The position numbers and the translations under genes are program-made. Under the pieces are notes generated by a model. It searched no databases. It was not told where the DNA came from and saw nothing but the letters and a program-made list of their open reading frames with translations. A DNA stretch of 64,000 nucleotides from Terriglobus aquaticus (GTDB lineage: Bacteria; Acidobacteriota; Terriglobia; Terriglobales; Acidobacteriaceae). The stretch is from positions 3,968,001 through 4,032,000 of the forward strand of contig NZ_JAGSYB010000001.1 of the NCBI RefSeq assembly GCF_025685415.1, read 5' to 3'. Shown in pieces: positions 52,114 to 60,439 of this stretch. Positions within the stretch are counted from its first letter, which is position 1. The number at the start of each line of letters is the position of its first letter.

Positions 52114-52845
52114 ATGGCGACTGCTGTATTGATTCCTGCGAAGACCCGGCCTGGCGTGGTCTATCCGCACGCGCAGTGGTACTTTCTGCTGGCGATTGTG
52201 ATTACGTGGGTGGGCTTTGCGCGAAGCTACTTCGCGGTGATTCGCACCGAGCCGTTGCTGCACCACATCCACGGAGCGCTGATGGGTGGATGGATTGCGC
52301 TGCTGATCGTGCAGCCGATTCTGTACCAGCGCGGGAAGTTCCGGCTGCATCGCACGCTGGGGCGATGGGGCGCGTTTGTGCTGATTCCGGCGATGATCGT
52401 CGTTGGCTGTCTGATGGTGCGCAGGATGCTGCGCGGGCACGAACTGCCGCCGTTCATCGCGGTCTATCTGGCGTTTCTAGATGTAGCTTCGTTGATTGAA
52501 CTGCCGCTGTATGTGGGCATGGCGATTGCGACGGGGAAACGTGTGCAGGAGCATGCGCGCTGGATCAGTTGCACGGTGGTGACACTGCTGCCGCCGGCCT
52601 TGGCACGCGCTTTGCCAATCATGCCCGTATTCCGGCACAACTTTGTGCTGAATGTGAATCTGACGATGGCGTTGATGTGCGTGGTCTACCTGGTGCTGAT
52701 GGTGGACGACCGGCGCAAGGCCGGGCGGATCTACTCGCCGTATCCCGTTGCGCTGGCGCTGACAGCCGTCCCGACGGTGTGTGCAAACCTCGCCGGGCAG
52801 TGGGGATGGTGGCACTGGATGACTGACGCGATCCGGCAGTCGTGA
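52114..52845 (+). CDS. Seven-helix membrane protein with conserved histidines
   Basis: A 243-residue multi-pass membrane protein. About seven helices with histidines at helix ends: LLHHIHGALMGGWIALLIV, FRLHRTLGRWGAFVLIP, VQEHARWISCTVV, VFRHNFVLNVNLTMAL. The His pattern suggests heme or metal ligands, resembling DUF2306-type predicted membrane proteins, but no family can be named with certainty. A 151-base non-coding leader precedes it. Confidence 0.6.
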   Translation: MATAVLIPAKTRPGVVYPHAQWYFLLAIVITWVGFARSYFAVIRTEPLLHHIHGALMGGWIALLIVQPILYQRGKFRLHRTLGRWGAFVLIPAMIVVGCLMVRRMLRGHELPPFIAVYLAFLDVASLIELPLYVGMAIATGKRVQEHARWISCTVVTLLPPALARALPIMPVFRHNFVLNVNLTMALMCVVYLVLMVDDRRKAGRIYSPYPVALALTAVPTVCANLAGQWGWWHWMTDAIRQS

Positions 52846-52866
52846 CGGCCGGCTGAGCGCACGACG

Positions 52867-54306
52867 CTAGAAGTGATAGGTGAGGTCGCCGGCGACGACG
52901 AACTGGGTCTTCTTGGTGCCGAGATCGTATGCGGCCAGGTTGTACGAATGCTCGAGGCGAAGTTCGGGACGGAAGAGGACGGTCGAGCCGATCCACTGAC
53001 CGAAGCTGACGAGGTGTTCGGAGTACTTGGTCGTGTAGCCGGTGCGCTGGCCCTTGATGTCGTCAAGGAACTCGTTGCGGATGGAGAGATAGCGAGTGTG
53101 GCTGAACTCGTGTTCGACGTAGTTGACGACGGCGACTTCGGGAGCGAAACAGGTGCGTTCGTTGGCGGAGCAGAATGCGCCGTTGGCACCGGTCTCTGGG
53201 GTGATGGGATTGCTGACGTTGCCGGCGATGTTGGGCACTTGCCGCTCGTACATGTACCAGGTCTCAGTGTCGGTGTGCCATTTGGCATTGATGCGGTGAT
53301 ACCAGGTTTCGTAGTAGCCCTGGACGTTGTTGTAGGCGTACTTGCCGTCGTTGACGCTGTTGGCGCAGGTGTAGAGCGCGTCGCCGCCTTTGCTCCAGGT
53401 GTAGTCGACGCAGGCGGTGAGGGTTGGCTTGGCATCGGGCGTCCACAGGGCGACGTCGTTGCCGCCGGACAGGCCTGCCTGCACGAGCCAGTGGTCCGAA
53501 AGCTTGACGGAGGCGACGATACCGGTCTGCGTATAGGGATCGATGGTGTAGAGCAGCGAGTGCGAATAGGTGTAGTTGTTGGGTGCTAGTTGCGCTTCGA
53601 TGTCGGGCAGCGAGATGTAGCGGCCGATGCGGACGTTCATGCCTTCGGCGACTTTGGGGAAGTAGATGTCGACGTAGGCCATGACGGCGTCGTACCCGTT
53701 CTGGCGATTGAACTTGAGGAGCTGCTGGCTGAAGATGCCTTTTGCCGTGGTGTAGCGGTAGTCCTGTCCGTAGAGCTGGGCAAAGCGGAAGCCCCAGTCG
53801 ATGTGGTCGGTCTGAACGGTGTCGGGCAAGCGTTCGATGTAAAGCACCTGCTGGTCGGCAGTGAGCCGGTTTGGATTGACGTAATAGGCAGCGGGCGCGT
53901 TGGCGCCGTCGCCCTTGTTGGAGGTGCTGACGTTGAAGCCGCCGTTGAGCCAACCGTAGATCTTGATGCGGGAGCGGTTGTGGTTGATGGCTTCCATCAG
54001 CGGGTACGTTTGCGTGTCGGGCGCGCCGAGCGTTGGAGTGCCGCCGACGGAGTAGTCGGAGGACGGGAAGGGTGGCGAATCGAGCGGGCCGTCAAAGCCT
54101 CGGCGCGCGGGTGCGGGTGCGGGTGCGTCAGCGCTGGCGGGAGTGGGATGCCAGTCGGACCAGTAGGCGTCCGCGAGGCGCTGGATGAAGTTGCGGTTCG
54201 CCGGTGCGACCGGCTGGGGCTGATTGCTGTCAGCGGTCTGCTGTGCTCCCAGATTGAGGGAGCACGCGAAGAGCGCGGTCAGAAGACTGGTCGCGAGGCG
54301 TTGCAT
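52867..54306 (-). CDS. BBP2-type outer-membrane beta-barrel protein
   Basis: A 479-residue outer-membrane protein of the putative beta-barrel porin-2 type. A signal peptide (LLTALFACSLNLGAQQ), then IKIYGWLNGGFNVSTSN as first strand, FDIYFPK-like VDIYFPKVAEGMNVRIGRYISLPDIEAQLAPNNYTYSHSLLYTIDPYTQTGI, alternating barrel strands and the terminal FVVAGDLTYHF ending in Phe. Likely a channel for small solutes. No partner gene is coupled. Confidence 0.85.
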   Translation of the reverse strand: MQRLATSLLTALFACSLNLGAQQTADSNQPQPVAPANRNFIQRLADAYWSDWHPTPASADAPAPAPARRGFDGPLDSPPFPSSDYSVGGTPTLGAPDTQTYPLMEAINHNRSRIKIYGWLNGGFNVSTSNKGDGANAPAAYYVNPNRLTADQQVLYIERLPDTVQTDHIDWGFRFAQLYGQDYRYTTAKGIFSQQLLKFNRQNGYDAVMAYVDIYFPKVAEGMNVRIGRYISLPDIEAQLAPNNYTYSHSLLYTIDPYTQTGIVASVKLSDHWLVQAGLSGGNDVALWTPDAKPTLTACVDYTWSKGGDALYTCANSVNDGKYAYNNVQGYYETWYHRINAKWHTDTETWYMYERQVPNIAGNVSNPITPETGANGAFCSANERTCFAPEVAVVNYVEHEFSHTRYLSIRNEFLDDIKGQRTGYTTKYSEHLVSFGQWIGSTVLFRPELRLEHSYNLAAYDLGTKKTQFVVAGDLTYHF

Positions 54307-54453
54307 GGTGCGAGTCTAGGCAGCAGGGCGTAAGGAAGGCATAAGGATGCCGAAAAGGATGCGTCAGGGAACGCTGCGTATCGTGGCCTGGTGAGGAAAG
54401 AGGCTCCGCGCGCTTGATGCAGGTGGAGATGCGGAAGAGTAGTGTTGGTGCAC

Positions 54454-55587
54454 ATGCGAGGCGTTCTGTTCCTGTTGGCACTTGTTTCGTGGCCCGCTGC
54501 CATGCTGGCGCAGACCCCGACGACGCGGCCGAGATACGAAGTGGTTGGATACGTCTTCAGCCGTGGGCACCTGCTGGATGGGAGCCGCATTGCAGCGACA
54601 AAGATGACCCGGATCAACGACGCGTTCTTTCGGCTGAAGGACGGCAGGATCGCAGCGCCCGGAGAGATGGACGCGAAGAACCTGGCGACGTTGCTGAACC
54701 TTCGCAAGCAGAACCCGCAGTTGCAGGTGTTGATTTCAGTCGGTGGCGGCGGGGCCGGGTCTGCAGGATTTTCGGAACTGGCGCTCTCCGCGGAGGGACG
54801 GCGCCGTTTCGTGGATTCTGCTGTCGAGATGGTGGAGCGGTACGGGTTGGACGGCGTGGATGTGGATTGGGAGTATCCGGGATATACGCACGTGAAGGGC
54901 ATGACGGTGCGGCCCGAGGATGGTGCGAACTACACGCTGCTGCTGAAGGAACTGCGGCAGAGGTTCGACGGGATGGAGCAGCGATTGGGACGGCCGCTGG
55001 TGACATCGTCGGCTACTGGGGCGACGCAGATATGGCTGGATCATACGGATATGCGGGCGGCGTCGCAGTGGCTGAGCGCGGTGAACCTGATGTGCTACGA
55101 CTGGTACAACGAGACGGAAAAGAACACGGGGCACGACTCTCCGCTGCGCACGAGTGCGGCCGATCCCAAGCAGATTTCGATTGACGATGCGGTCCGCAAG
55201 AACCTGGCGGCTGGTGTGCCCGCACGCAAGATTGTAGTGGGCGTGCCGTTTTATGGACGGCGCTGGGAGGGCGTGGATCCGGCGAACCATGGGTTGTGGC
55301 AGCCGATCCATGGCGCAGGCTCCGCGGTCGAGTTCTGGCAGGTTGCGCCGCTGGTGAACCAGCAAGGATTTGTGCGGTATTGGGATGGCACCGCGGCTGC
55401 GCCCTATCTGTACAACGCGACGACGCACACGTTCATTACGTACAACGATGCAGAAGCGGACATGGTACGTACCGCTTATGTGAAGCAGCTTGGTTTGGGC
55501 GGCATCATGTTCTGGCAGTACACCGGCGATCCGGGCAATGTGCTGTTGGACGCGATCGATGCTGGCTTTGGGATGGGTGGGCGGTAG
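54454..55587 (+). CDS. GH18 family chitinase-like secreted hydrolase
   Basis: A 377-residue GH18 protein with a signal peptide (LFLLALVSWPAAMLAQ). The catalytic motif DGVDVDWEYPG has the full DxxDxDxE with Glu140 as acid; SxGG (LISVGGGG) and the late MFWQYTGD are also standard. It should cleave beta-1,4 N-acetylglucosamine polymers such as chitin. ATG 54454 is preferred; GTG 54442 is possible. Confidence 0.92.
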   Translation: MRGVLFLLALVSWPAAMLAQTPTTRPRYEVVGYVFSRGHLLDGSRIAATKMTRINDAFFRLKDGRIAAPGEMDAKNLATLLNLRKQNPQLQVLISVGGGGAGSAGFSELALSAEGRRRFVDSAVEMVERYGLDGVDVDWEYPGYTHVKGMTVRPEDGANYTLLLKELRQRFDGMEQRLGRPLVTSSATGATQIWLDHTDMRAASQWLSAVNLMCYDWYNETEKNTGHDSPLRTSAADPKQISIDDAVRKNLAAGVPARKIVVGVPFYGRRWEGVDPANHGLWQPIHGAGSAVEFWQVAPLVNQQGFVRYWDGTAAAPYLYNATTHTFITYNDAEADMVRTAYVKQLGLGGIMFWQYTGDPGNVLLDAIDAGFGMGGR

Positions 55588-55626
55588 GGTGGTGCCTGTG
55601 CGGCGGTGGTGTGGTTCAATCGCGCT

Positions 55627-56415
55627 ATGAAGATTGCGAGTTGGAATGTGAACTCGATCAAGGCGCGGATGCCGATTCTGCGCGGTTGGCTGGAGACGGT
55701 GCAGCCGGATGTGGTGCTGCTGCAGGAGTTGAAGGGGCTTGAGTTTCCGGCGGAGGAGTTGCGGGCGCTGGGCTATCACTCTGCGGCTGTGACGCAGAAG
55801 AGCTACAACGGCGTGGCCGTGCTGAGCAAGCAGCCGCTGGAGGTGGTGAGCACGACGCTGGCCGGCGATGACGAGGACAGTCATGCGCGGTTTCTGGAGG
55901 TGCTGATCGAGGATGCGCTGGGCGCGGGCAGCGGACCGCTGCGGGTGGTGTGTTTGTATGTGCCGAACGGGAACCCGGTGGGTACCGAGAAGTTTGAGTA
56001 CAAGCTGCGGTGGACCGACCGGCTGATTGAGCAGATGCGGCTGTGGCTGGCGGAGACGACGCCTACGGTGATCGGCGGGGACATGAACGTGATCCCGACG
56101 GACATGGATTGCCATAAGCCGGCGAGTTGGGCGAAGGACGCGCTGTTTCAGCCGGAGGTGAAGGCGCGGTATGCGCAGATGCTGGGGATGGGTTGGATGG
56201 ATGCGTTCCGCACGCTGCACCCGGACCAGGGCGGGCTGTTCACGTACTGGGATTACTTTCGCAACGCGTTTGAGACGAATCGCGGGATTCGCATCGATCA
56301 CTTTTTGTTGTCGCCGGCGCTGCATGGACGGCTGGTGGGGTGCGAGATCGATAGGGCTCCGCGGATGATGGAGAAGCCGAGCGATCACACGCCGATCGTG
56401 ATGGAGTTGGGGTAG
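55627..56415 (+). CDS. xth: Exodeoxyribonuclease III
   Basis: A 262-residue ExoIII/AP endonuclease. N-terminal MKIASWNVNSIKARMP, VVLLQELKG (catalytic Glu), GGDMNVIPTDMDC and IRIDHFLLSP plus a final SDHTPIVMEL are all present. It removes abasic-site residues and 3' blocks in base-excision repair. ATG 55627 begins the family-conserved N terminus. The stop codon TAG opens a small direct repeat. Confidence 0.96.
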   Translation: MKIASWNVNSIKARMPILRGWLETVQPDVVLLQELKGLEFPAEELRALGYHSAAVTQKSYNGVAVLSKQPLEVVSTTLAGDDEDSHARFLEVLIEDALGAGSGPLRVVCLYVPNGNPVGTEKFEYKLRWTDRLIEQMRLWLAETTPTVIGGDMNVIPTDMDCHKPASWAKDALFQPEVKARYAQMLGMGWMDAFRTLHPDQGGLFTYWDYFRNAFETNRGIRIDHFLLSPALHGRLVGCEIDRAPRMMEKPSDHTPIVMELG

Positions 56416-56458
56416 GCAGTCGGAAATAGGGAGTAGGCATCAGGCAATAGGGAGTAGG
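56413..56458 (+). repeat. Two 21-nt direct repeats starting at the xth stop codon
   Basis: TAGGCAGTCGGAAATAGGGAG (first 20 shown: TAGGCAGTCGGAAATAGGGA) and TAGGCATCAGGCAATAGGGA follow one another at 56413 and 56434; a further TAGG follows. The first unit's TAG is the stop codon of xth. Confidence 0.65.
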
Positions 56459-56468
56459 GGGCTATTCG

Positions 56469-57005
56469 ATGGAGGGGATGATGAAGGTGCGCGGAGTTGT
56501 GGCGGTGGTGATGTTTGGCTGTGGTGTGGCAATGGCGCAGGCGCCCGCGGGGACGGGTGATCCGGCGGCGGAGGTGCGTGGGGCGTATGAGCGGCTGAAG
56601 CCGAACGTGATCAAGGCGGCGGAGAAGATGCCGGCGGATCTGTATGGGTATAAGCCGACGCCCGACATCCGCACCTTTGCGCGGGTGGTGAACCACGTGA
56701 CGGAGGCGCAGTTCCACACGTGCACGACGCTGAACGGAAGCGCGTTCGATCCGAAGAGTGTGCCGGGCGATGAGGCGGGCAAGGATGCAGTGCTGGCAGG
56801 GCTGAAGGCGAGCTTTGCGGAGTGCGACAAGGCTTACGGTGCGCTGACCGCGGAGAACGTGACGGAGAAGCTGAAGGCGGGGCAGGGTGTGCGGTCGCGC
56901 ATTGGGATGGCTTGGGGCAATGTGTCGCACGACAACGAGCAGTACGCGGAGCTGTCGACGTATCTGCGGTTGAAGAACCTGGCGCCTCCGACCAGCGAGA
57001 AGTAG
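56469..57005 (+). CDS. DinB-like protein with signal peptide
   Basis: A 178-residue DinB-family four-helix protein preceded by a signal peptide (VRGVVAVVMFGCGVAMAQ). Histidines sit at DinB-like places: VVNHVTEAQFH and NVSHDNEQYAELSTYL, the latter close to the HxxxH metal motif. DinB proteins bind metal; many act as thiol-dependent transferases, but the substrate here is unknown. Export is unusual for the family outside acidobacteria. The stop codon lies in the first unit of a tandem array. Confidence 0.78.
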   Translation: MEGMMKVRGVVAVVMFGCGVAMAQAPAGTGDPAAEVRGAYERLKPNVIKAAEKMPADLYGYKPTPDIRTFARVVNHVTEAQFHTCTTLNGSAFDPKSVPGDEAGKDAVLAGLKASFAECDKAYGALTAENVTEKLKAGQGVRSRIGMAWGNVSHDNEQYAELSTYLRLKNLAPPTSEK

Positions 57006-57057
57006 CGGGTCAGCGGGTCAGCGGGTCAGCGGGTCAGCGGGTCAGCGGGTCAGCGAG
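57004..57057 (+). repeat. Perfect 8-nt tandem array
   Basis: Six exact copies of AGCGGGTC and a partial seventh (AGCGAG). The first copy supplies the last two bases of the DinB-like gene's stop codon. It is the same unit as the imperfect array at 31934-32037. Confidence 0.95.
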
Positions 57058-57067
57058 ATTCGGTATA

Positions 57068-57091
57068 CATGGAGGCATGGTTGCCTCCATG
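57068..57091 (+). promoter_or_regulatory. Hairpin covering Shine-Dalgarno and start codon
   Basis: CATGGAGGCA (57068-57077) pairs perfectly with TGCCTCCATG (57082-57091) around a TGGT loop. The GGAGG lies in one arm and the ATG at 57089 in the other, so the stem would hide the ribosome-binding site. Confidence 0.55.
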
Positions 57092-58381
57092 TTTCGTTGT
57101 GCGGTGTTGGTCTGTGGTGTGGGTTTGTTGAGCGCTGGTGCCGTGGCGCAGGGAGGGCGCGTGCATGCTGCGCGGAGCAAGCCTGCGGCGGGGTCATCGG
57201 CAGGTTCTGCTGGACGGTCCACCGGGCCTGAAGCGACGGGGCCGACGGTGGTGTTCGACACGAACCGCGGGCGCATGACGTGCCGGCTGTATTCGAAGGA
57301 GAAGCCGGCGACGGTGGCGCTGTTTACGGGGTTGGCCACGGGCAGCATTCCGTGGATGGATGCGACCAATACGACGGTCAACGGCAAGCCCATGTACGAC
57401 GCAACGGTCATGTATGGCATTGCGACGGGCGCGGCCGGTGGGCGGCGCATCAATGTGGTGCCGGGCGCGGGCGCGCCGGGTGTGGCGTCGCTGGAGCCGG
57501 AGAAGTCGGCGACGCTGAAGTTTGACCGGCCGGGACGGCTGGCAATGCGCGTGACGGCTGGGCAACTGGATGGGCGGTCATTTTACGTGCTCGACCACGC
57601 GGAGGAGCGGACGCCGGAGATTGAGGCGGGGATTTTCGGGCAGTGCGATGAGGCGTCGGTGAAGGTGGTGGACGCGATCTCGCACGAGTTGCTGAGCGTG
57701 GACAATCATTCGGCAACGCCTGTGGTGTTGAACAAGGTGGCGGTGGTTGCGGAGGGTGGTGCCTTGCCCGCGGTTGCGGCGGATGTGCCGCTGGCGCAGG
57801 TGGATGGTGTGGAGCTGGTGACCAAGCCGCTGGAGCCGATCGCGTCGCCGGAGCCAACCGGGCCCACCGTACACGTTGCGACGACGGCGGGGCCGATCAC
57901 GTGCCGGCTGTTCACGCAGACGCCGATTGCTACGGAAAACTTTGTGGGGCTGGCGACGGGAGCGAAGCCGTTCACGGACCCGAAGACGAAGCAGGTGGTG
58001 AAGGGCAAACACTTCTACGACGGGCTGACGTTTGGGCGAGTGGTTCCGGATTTCATGGTGCAGAACGCCGACCTGCCGGACGACCCGAGTGGCGGTGAAG
58101 AGATCGGGTTCCACTTTGGCAATGAGATCGTGCCAGGGCTGACGTTTGACCGTCCGGGGCGGCTAGCTTACGCGAACGGCGGGCCGGACACGAACGAGAG
58201 CGAGTTCTTCATCACGGAGCACCCGATCCGGCGGCTGGACGGGAACTACACGATCTTTGGGCAGTGCGACGAGGCGTCGGTGAAGGTGGTGGAGGGAATC
58301 GCGCGGGTGCCGAGGAATGCGGACGACCACGCGCTGAAGCCGGTGCGGATCGTGAAGGTGACGGTAGAAGGAGTGGACTAA
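57077..58381 (+). CDS. Secreted double cyclophilin-type peptidyl-prolyl isomerase
   Basis: Up to 434 residues with signal peptide (FRCAVLVCGVGLLSAGAVAQ) and two cyclophilin-type domains. The second (about 265-430) is near-canonical: YDGLTFGRVVPDFMVQNAD, GRLAYANGGPDTNESEFFITE and YTIFGQCDEASVKVV. The first (about 55-235) keeps the frame (GPTVVFDTNRGRMTCRLYS ... KFDRPGRLAMRV ... GIFGQCDEASVKVV) but has lost the F-RxxPDFMxQ catalytic strand. It probably assists folding in the periplasm with one active site. ATG 57077 or ATG 57089; both lie in a hairpin. Confidence 0.82.
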   Translation: MVASMFRCAVLVCGVGLLSAGAVAQGGRVHAARSKPAAGSSAGSAGRSTGPEATGPTVVFDTNRGRMTCRLYSKEKPATVALFTGLATGSIPWMDATNTTVNGKPMYDATVMYGIATGAAGGRRINVVPGAGAPGVASLEPEKSATLKFDRPGRLAMRVTAGQLDGRSFYVLDHAEERTPEIEAGIFGQCDEASVKVVDAISHELLSVDNHSATPVVLNKVAVVAEGGALPAVAADVPLAQVDGVELVTKPLEPIASPEPTGPTVHVATTAGPITCRLFTQTPIATENFVGLATGAKPFTDPKTKQVVKGKHFYDGLTFGRVVPDFMVQNADLPDDPSGGEEIGFHFGNEIVPGLTFDRPGRLAYANGGPDTNESEFFITEHPIRRLDGNYTIFGQCDEASVKVVEGIARVPRNADDHALKPVRIVKVTVEGVD

Positions 58382-58490
58382 CACGAAAGTGGAATTGTGT
58401 GTCGGGGTAAAAAGTTCGGCGAAAAACTTCGAAAATGCGGGTGCTGGCACGCAATTTGACGTCAAAAGGCGGAATTTTCATAGACGCCTG

Positions 58491-58502
58491 TGTCAGTTGA
58501 CA
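58491..58502. promoter_or_regulatory. Small palindrome upstream of the Xre gene
   Basis: TGTCAGTTGACA pairs TGTCA with TGACA; it contains TTGACA, a possible -35 element, so binding here would block transcription. Confidence 0.4.
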
Positions 58503-58596
58503 CATCACAGAGCTACAGTTGGATATCCCTCGCAGCATCGCGCAAGACGATGGGCCTGGGGCCTGTAAAGAAATCCCCCTTTTTTGTCAGGTACTG

Positions 58597-58872
58597 ATGC
58601 TTACTCGGAATACCTCCACTCGGGCAGTGCCGGACAGCACGCCTGTTGCCGCGCCTCGGGTTCAACCGGTAAATGCCAGGTTCGGAGAGCGCCTGCGCTT
58701 TTTGCGCCGATCCAGCAACATGACCCAGGTGCAATTGGCGGCGTACCTGGGCATTGATCGCAGCTTCCTGAGCGACGTGGAACGCGGACGCAAGGGCATG
58801 AGCCTGAACTTCCTGGATGCGGTCGCGAAGGGCTTCAAGATGAGCCTTTCGGACCTCCTGCGCGACCTCTAA
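58597..58872 (+). CDS. Xre-family transcriptional regulator
   Basis: A 91-residue protein: 25 unstructured residues, then a helix-turn-helix (about 30-85) FGERLRFLRRSSNMTQVQLAAYLGIDRSFLSDVERGRKGMSLNFLDAVAKGF. Single-domain Xre regulators control nearby or stress genes; the target is unknown. It sits after a 215-base leader. That leader has TGTCAGTTGACAcat, an inverted repeat TGTCAnnTGACA (58491-58502) that could be its operator. Confidence 0.8.
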   Translation: MLTRNTSTRAVPDSTPVAAPRVQPVNARFGERLRFLRRSSNMTQVQLAAYLGIDRSFLSDVERGRKGMSLNFLDAVAKGFKMSLSDLLRDL

Positions 58873-58955
58873 CAAACAAGCTGAGCCAAGTGGCGGTGCG
58901 ATCGCCGGTACGGGGCCGTGTGCCCCGGACGCGCGTGCGGCCATAATGATGGTGC

Positions 58956-59657
58956 ATGGGAACACGGGCACTGTTTGAAGAGGGACGCGCGCCGAAGCAA
59001 GGCGCGGGCGGTAAAACGGCACTGGCGCACTGCGATGGTGGAGCCCGGGGAAATCCGGGACCGGCTGGCTATGGCGCGGTGATCACCGACGAGGCCGGGG
59101 CCAAGCTGGCCGAACTGTCGGAGTACCTCGGCAAGCGCACCAACAACTACGCGGAGTACAGCGGCCTCTTGGGCGTGCTGCAGTGGTCGCTGGACCATGG
59201 CGTGAACCACCTTCGCGTGGTGAGCGATTCCGAGCTGATGGTGAAGCAGGTGCAGGGCCGGTACAAGGTGAACAGCCCAGACCTGCGGCCTCTGTTTGAA
59301 GAGGCCCGGCGGCGGATTGCGAAGCTGGACAGTTTTCAGATCACACACGCGTTGCGGCACAAGAACAAGGACGCAGACCGCCTGGCGAATGAGGCCATGG
59401 ACCGCGGGATGGGGCGGGCTCCGCAGGCTGTTGCGCCCGGCAGGGGCGACGCTGAGGTGAGGCCCAGGGCAGGCGATGCGGTCCCGGCGCAGGGACGCGG
59501 AATTGAGCCGGGAGGGCCGGAGCGCGGTTCGTCGAACGCCGCGCCACGATCTGGTGAGCGAGAGATGCTGCGGGGTTTTGTGAAGGACGGCGTGGTGCAC
59601 CTGCTGGGTGGGAAGACACTGCCGAACGGATCGTTTGTGAAGGTGATTGCTGAGTAA
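58956..59657 (+). CDS. rnhA: RNase HI with C-terminal extension
   Basis: A 233-residue protein. The RNase H domain (about 20-150) has all acidic residues: Asp27 in AHCDGGARGNPGPAGYG, Glu67 in NNYAEYSGLL, Asp91 in VVSDSELMVKQVQG and Asp141 in NKDADRLANEAMD. It degrades RNA in RNA-DNA hybrids; the ARGNPGPAG type is closest to reverse-transcriptase-like RNase HI. The last 80 residues are a Gly/Arg/Ala linker and a short beta motif, MLRGFVKDGVVHLLGGKTLPNGSFVKV, like the GxVxDGxVxLxxxLPxGxxVxV antitoxin-type fold. Confidence 0.88.
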   Translation: MGTRALFEEGRAPKQGAGGKTALAHCDGGARGNPGPAGYGAVITDEAGAKLAELSEYLGKRTNNYAEYSGLLGVLQWSLDHGVNHLRVVSDSELMVKQVQGRYKVNSPDLRPLFEEARRRIAKLDSFQITHALRHKNKDADRLANEAMDRGMGRAPQAVAPGRGDAEVRPRAGDAVPAQGRGIEPGGPERGSSNAAPRSGEREMLRGFVKDGVVHLLGGKTLPNGSFVKVIAE

Positions 59658-59758
59658 GAAACCGGTTGCATACGGACGAAGTGGAAGTAGAATCACAGCG
59701 CAATCCAAGTCAGTTGTGTGCTGTGAGCAAACCACTTTGCGTATGTAAGGGGTATTCG

Positions 59759-60358
59759 ATGCGTTTCAGCTTGCCCGACCGTTTTTCTCTTCTTCCAGAA
59801 GTTCTGCCCTGTACTCTTCCCTCGCTTGTTTGTGCCGGTGGCCCGGCCTCTGCAACCGGAGTTTTCTTTGCGACTCCTGGTGGATACCCGCCGCCGGGCG
59901 ATCCCGGATACTCACAGCAGCCTGGATATTCGCAGCCCGGGTACACGCAGCCGCCGGCTGGTTATGTTCCACCTCCGCCGCCAGCGGGCCAGCCGGGACT
60001 GTCAGTCAACTCGGCTTCGGCGCTTTGCTATGTGCTGGGGCTTATCACTGGCGTGATTTTCCTGATCCTGGAGCCGTACAAGCGCAACCCGACGGTCCGC
60101 TTTCATGCGTTCCAGTCGATCTTCCTGAACGTTGCTGTGATCGTGTTCTGGGGTGCGTGGGGACTGGTGAGCGGGGTGCTGACCCTGGTGTCGCATGGCC
60201 TGTTCGTCTTTGTGGCGTTGCTGGTGAATCTGGCACTCTCGCTGCTGTTTCTGATTCTTTGGATCGTGTTGCTGATCCGTGCGGCACAGGGACAGAAGTG
60301 GGTGCTGCCGGTGGTTGGGCCGCTTGCGGAGAAGCAGGCCAGCACGGGCGGCCTCTAG
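59759..60358 (+). CDS. DUF4870-type membrane protein
   Basis: A 199-residue protein. Residues 1-90 are soluble with a Pro/Gly/Tyr/Gln-rich stretch (YSQQPGYSQPGYTQPPAGYVPPPPP). Three helices follow (ALCYVLGLITGVIFLIL, AFQSIFLNVAVIVFWGAWGLVSGVLTLV, FVFVALLVNLALSLLFLILWIVLLIRA) with EPYKRNPTVRFHAFQ between, the DUF4870 pattern. Before the Pro-rich part, VCAGGPASATGVFFATPGG looks like a zinc ribbon with three of four Cys lost. ATG 59759 follows AAGGGG. Confidence 0.78.
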   Translation: MRFSLPDRFSLLPEVLPCTLPSLVCAGGPASATGVFFATPGGYPPPGDPGYSQQPGYSQPGYTQPPAGYVPPPPPAGQPGLSVNSASALCYVLGLITGVIFLILEPYKRNPTVRFHAFQSIFLNVAVIVFWGAWGLVSGVLTLVSHGLFVFVALLVNLALSLLFLILWIVLLIRAAQGQKWVLPVVGPLAEKQASTGGL

Positions 60359-60375
60359 CCCATAGCGCGAAGCTG

Positions 60376-60411
60376 CGAACGGCGTGGGCTAAGTCCACGC
60401 CGTTCGCCTTT
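60376..60411 (+). terminator. Rho-independent terminator after DUF4870 gene
   Basis: CGAACGGCGTGG (60376-60387) pairs perfectly with CCACGCCGTTCG (60395-60406), followed by CCTTTCC. It lies between convergent genes. Confidence 0.8.
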
Positions 60412-60439
60412 CCTGAGAATTGCCGGGCGAATGTGGGCC

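Noticed and set aside
57004-57057. CRISPR array
   Set aside because: Units are 8 nt and directly abutting, with no spacers; no cas genes anywhere in the window.
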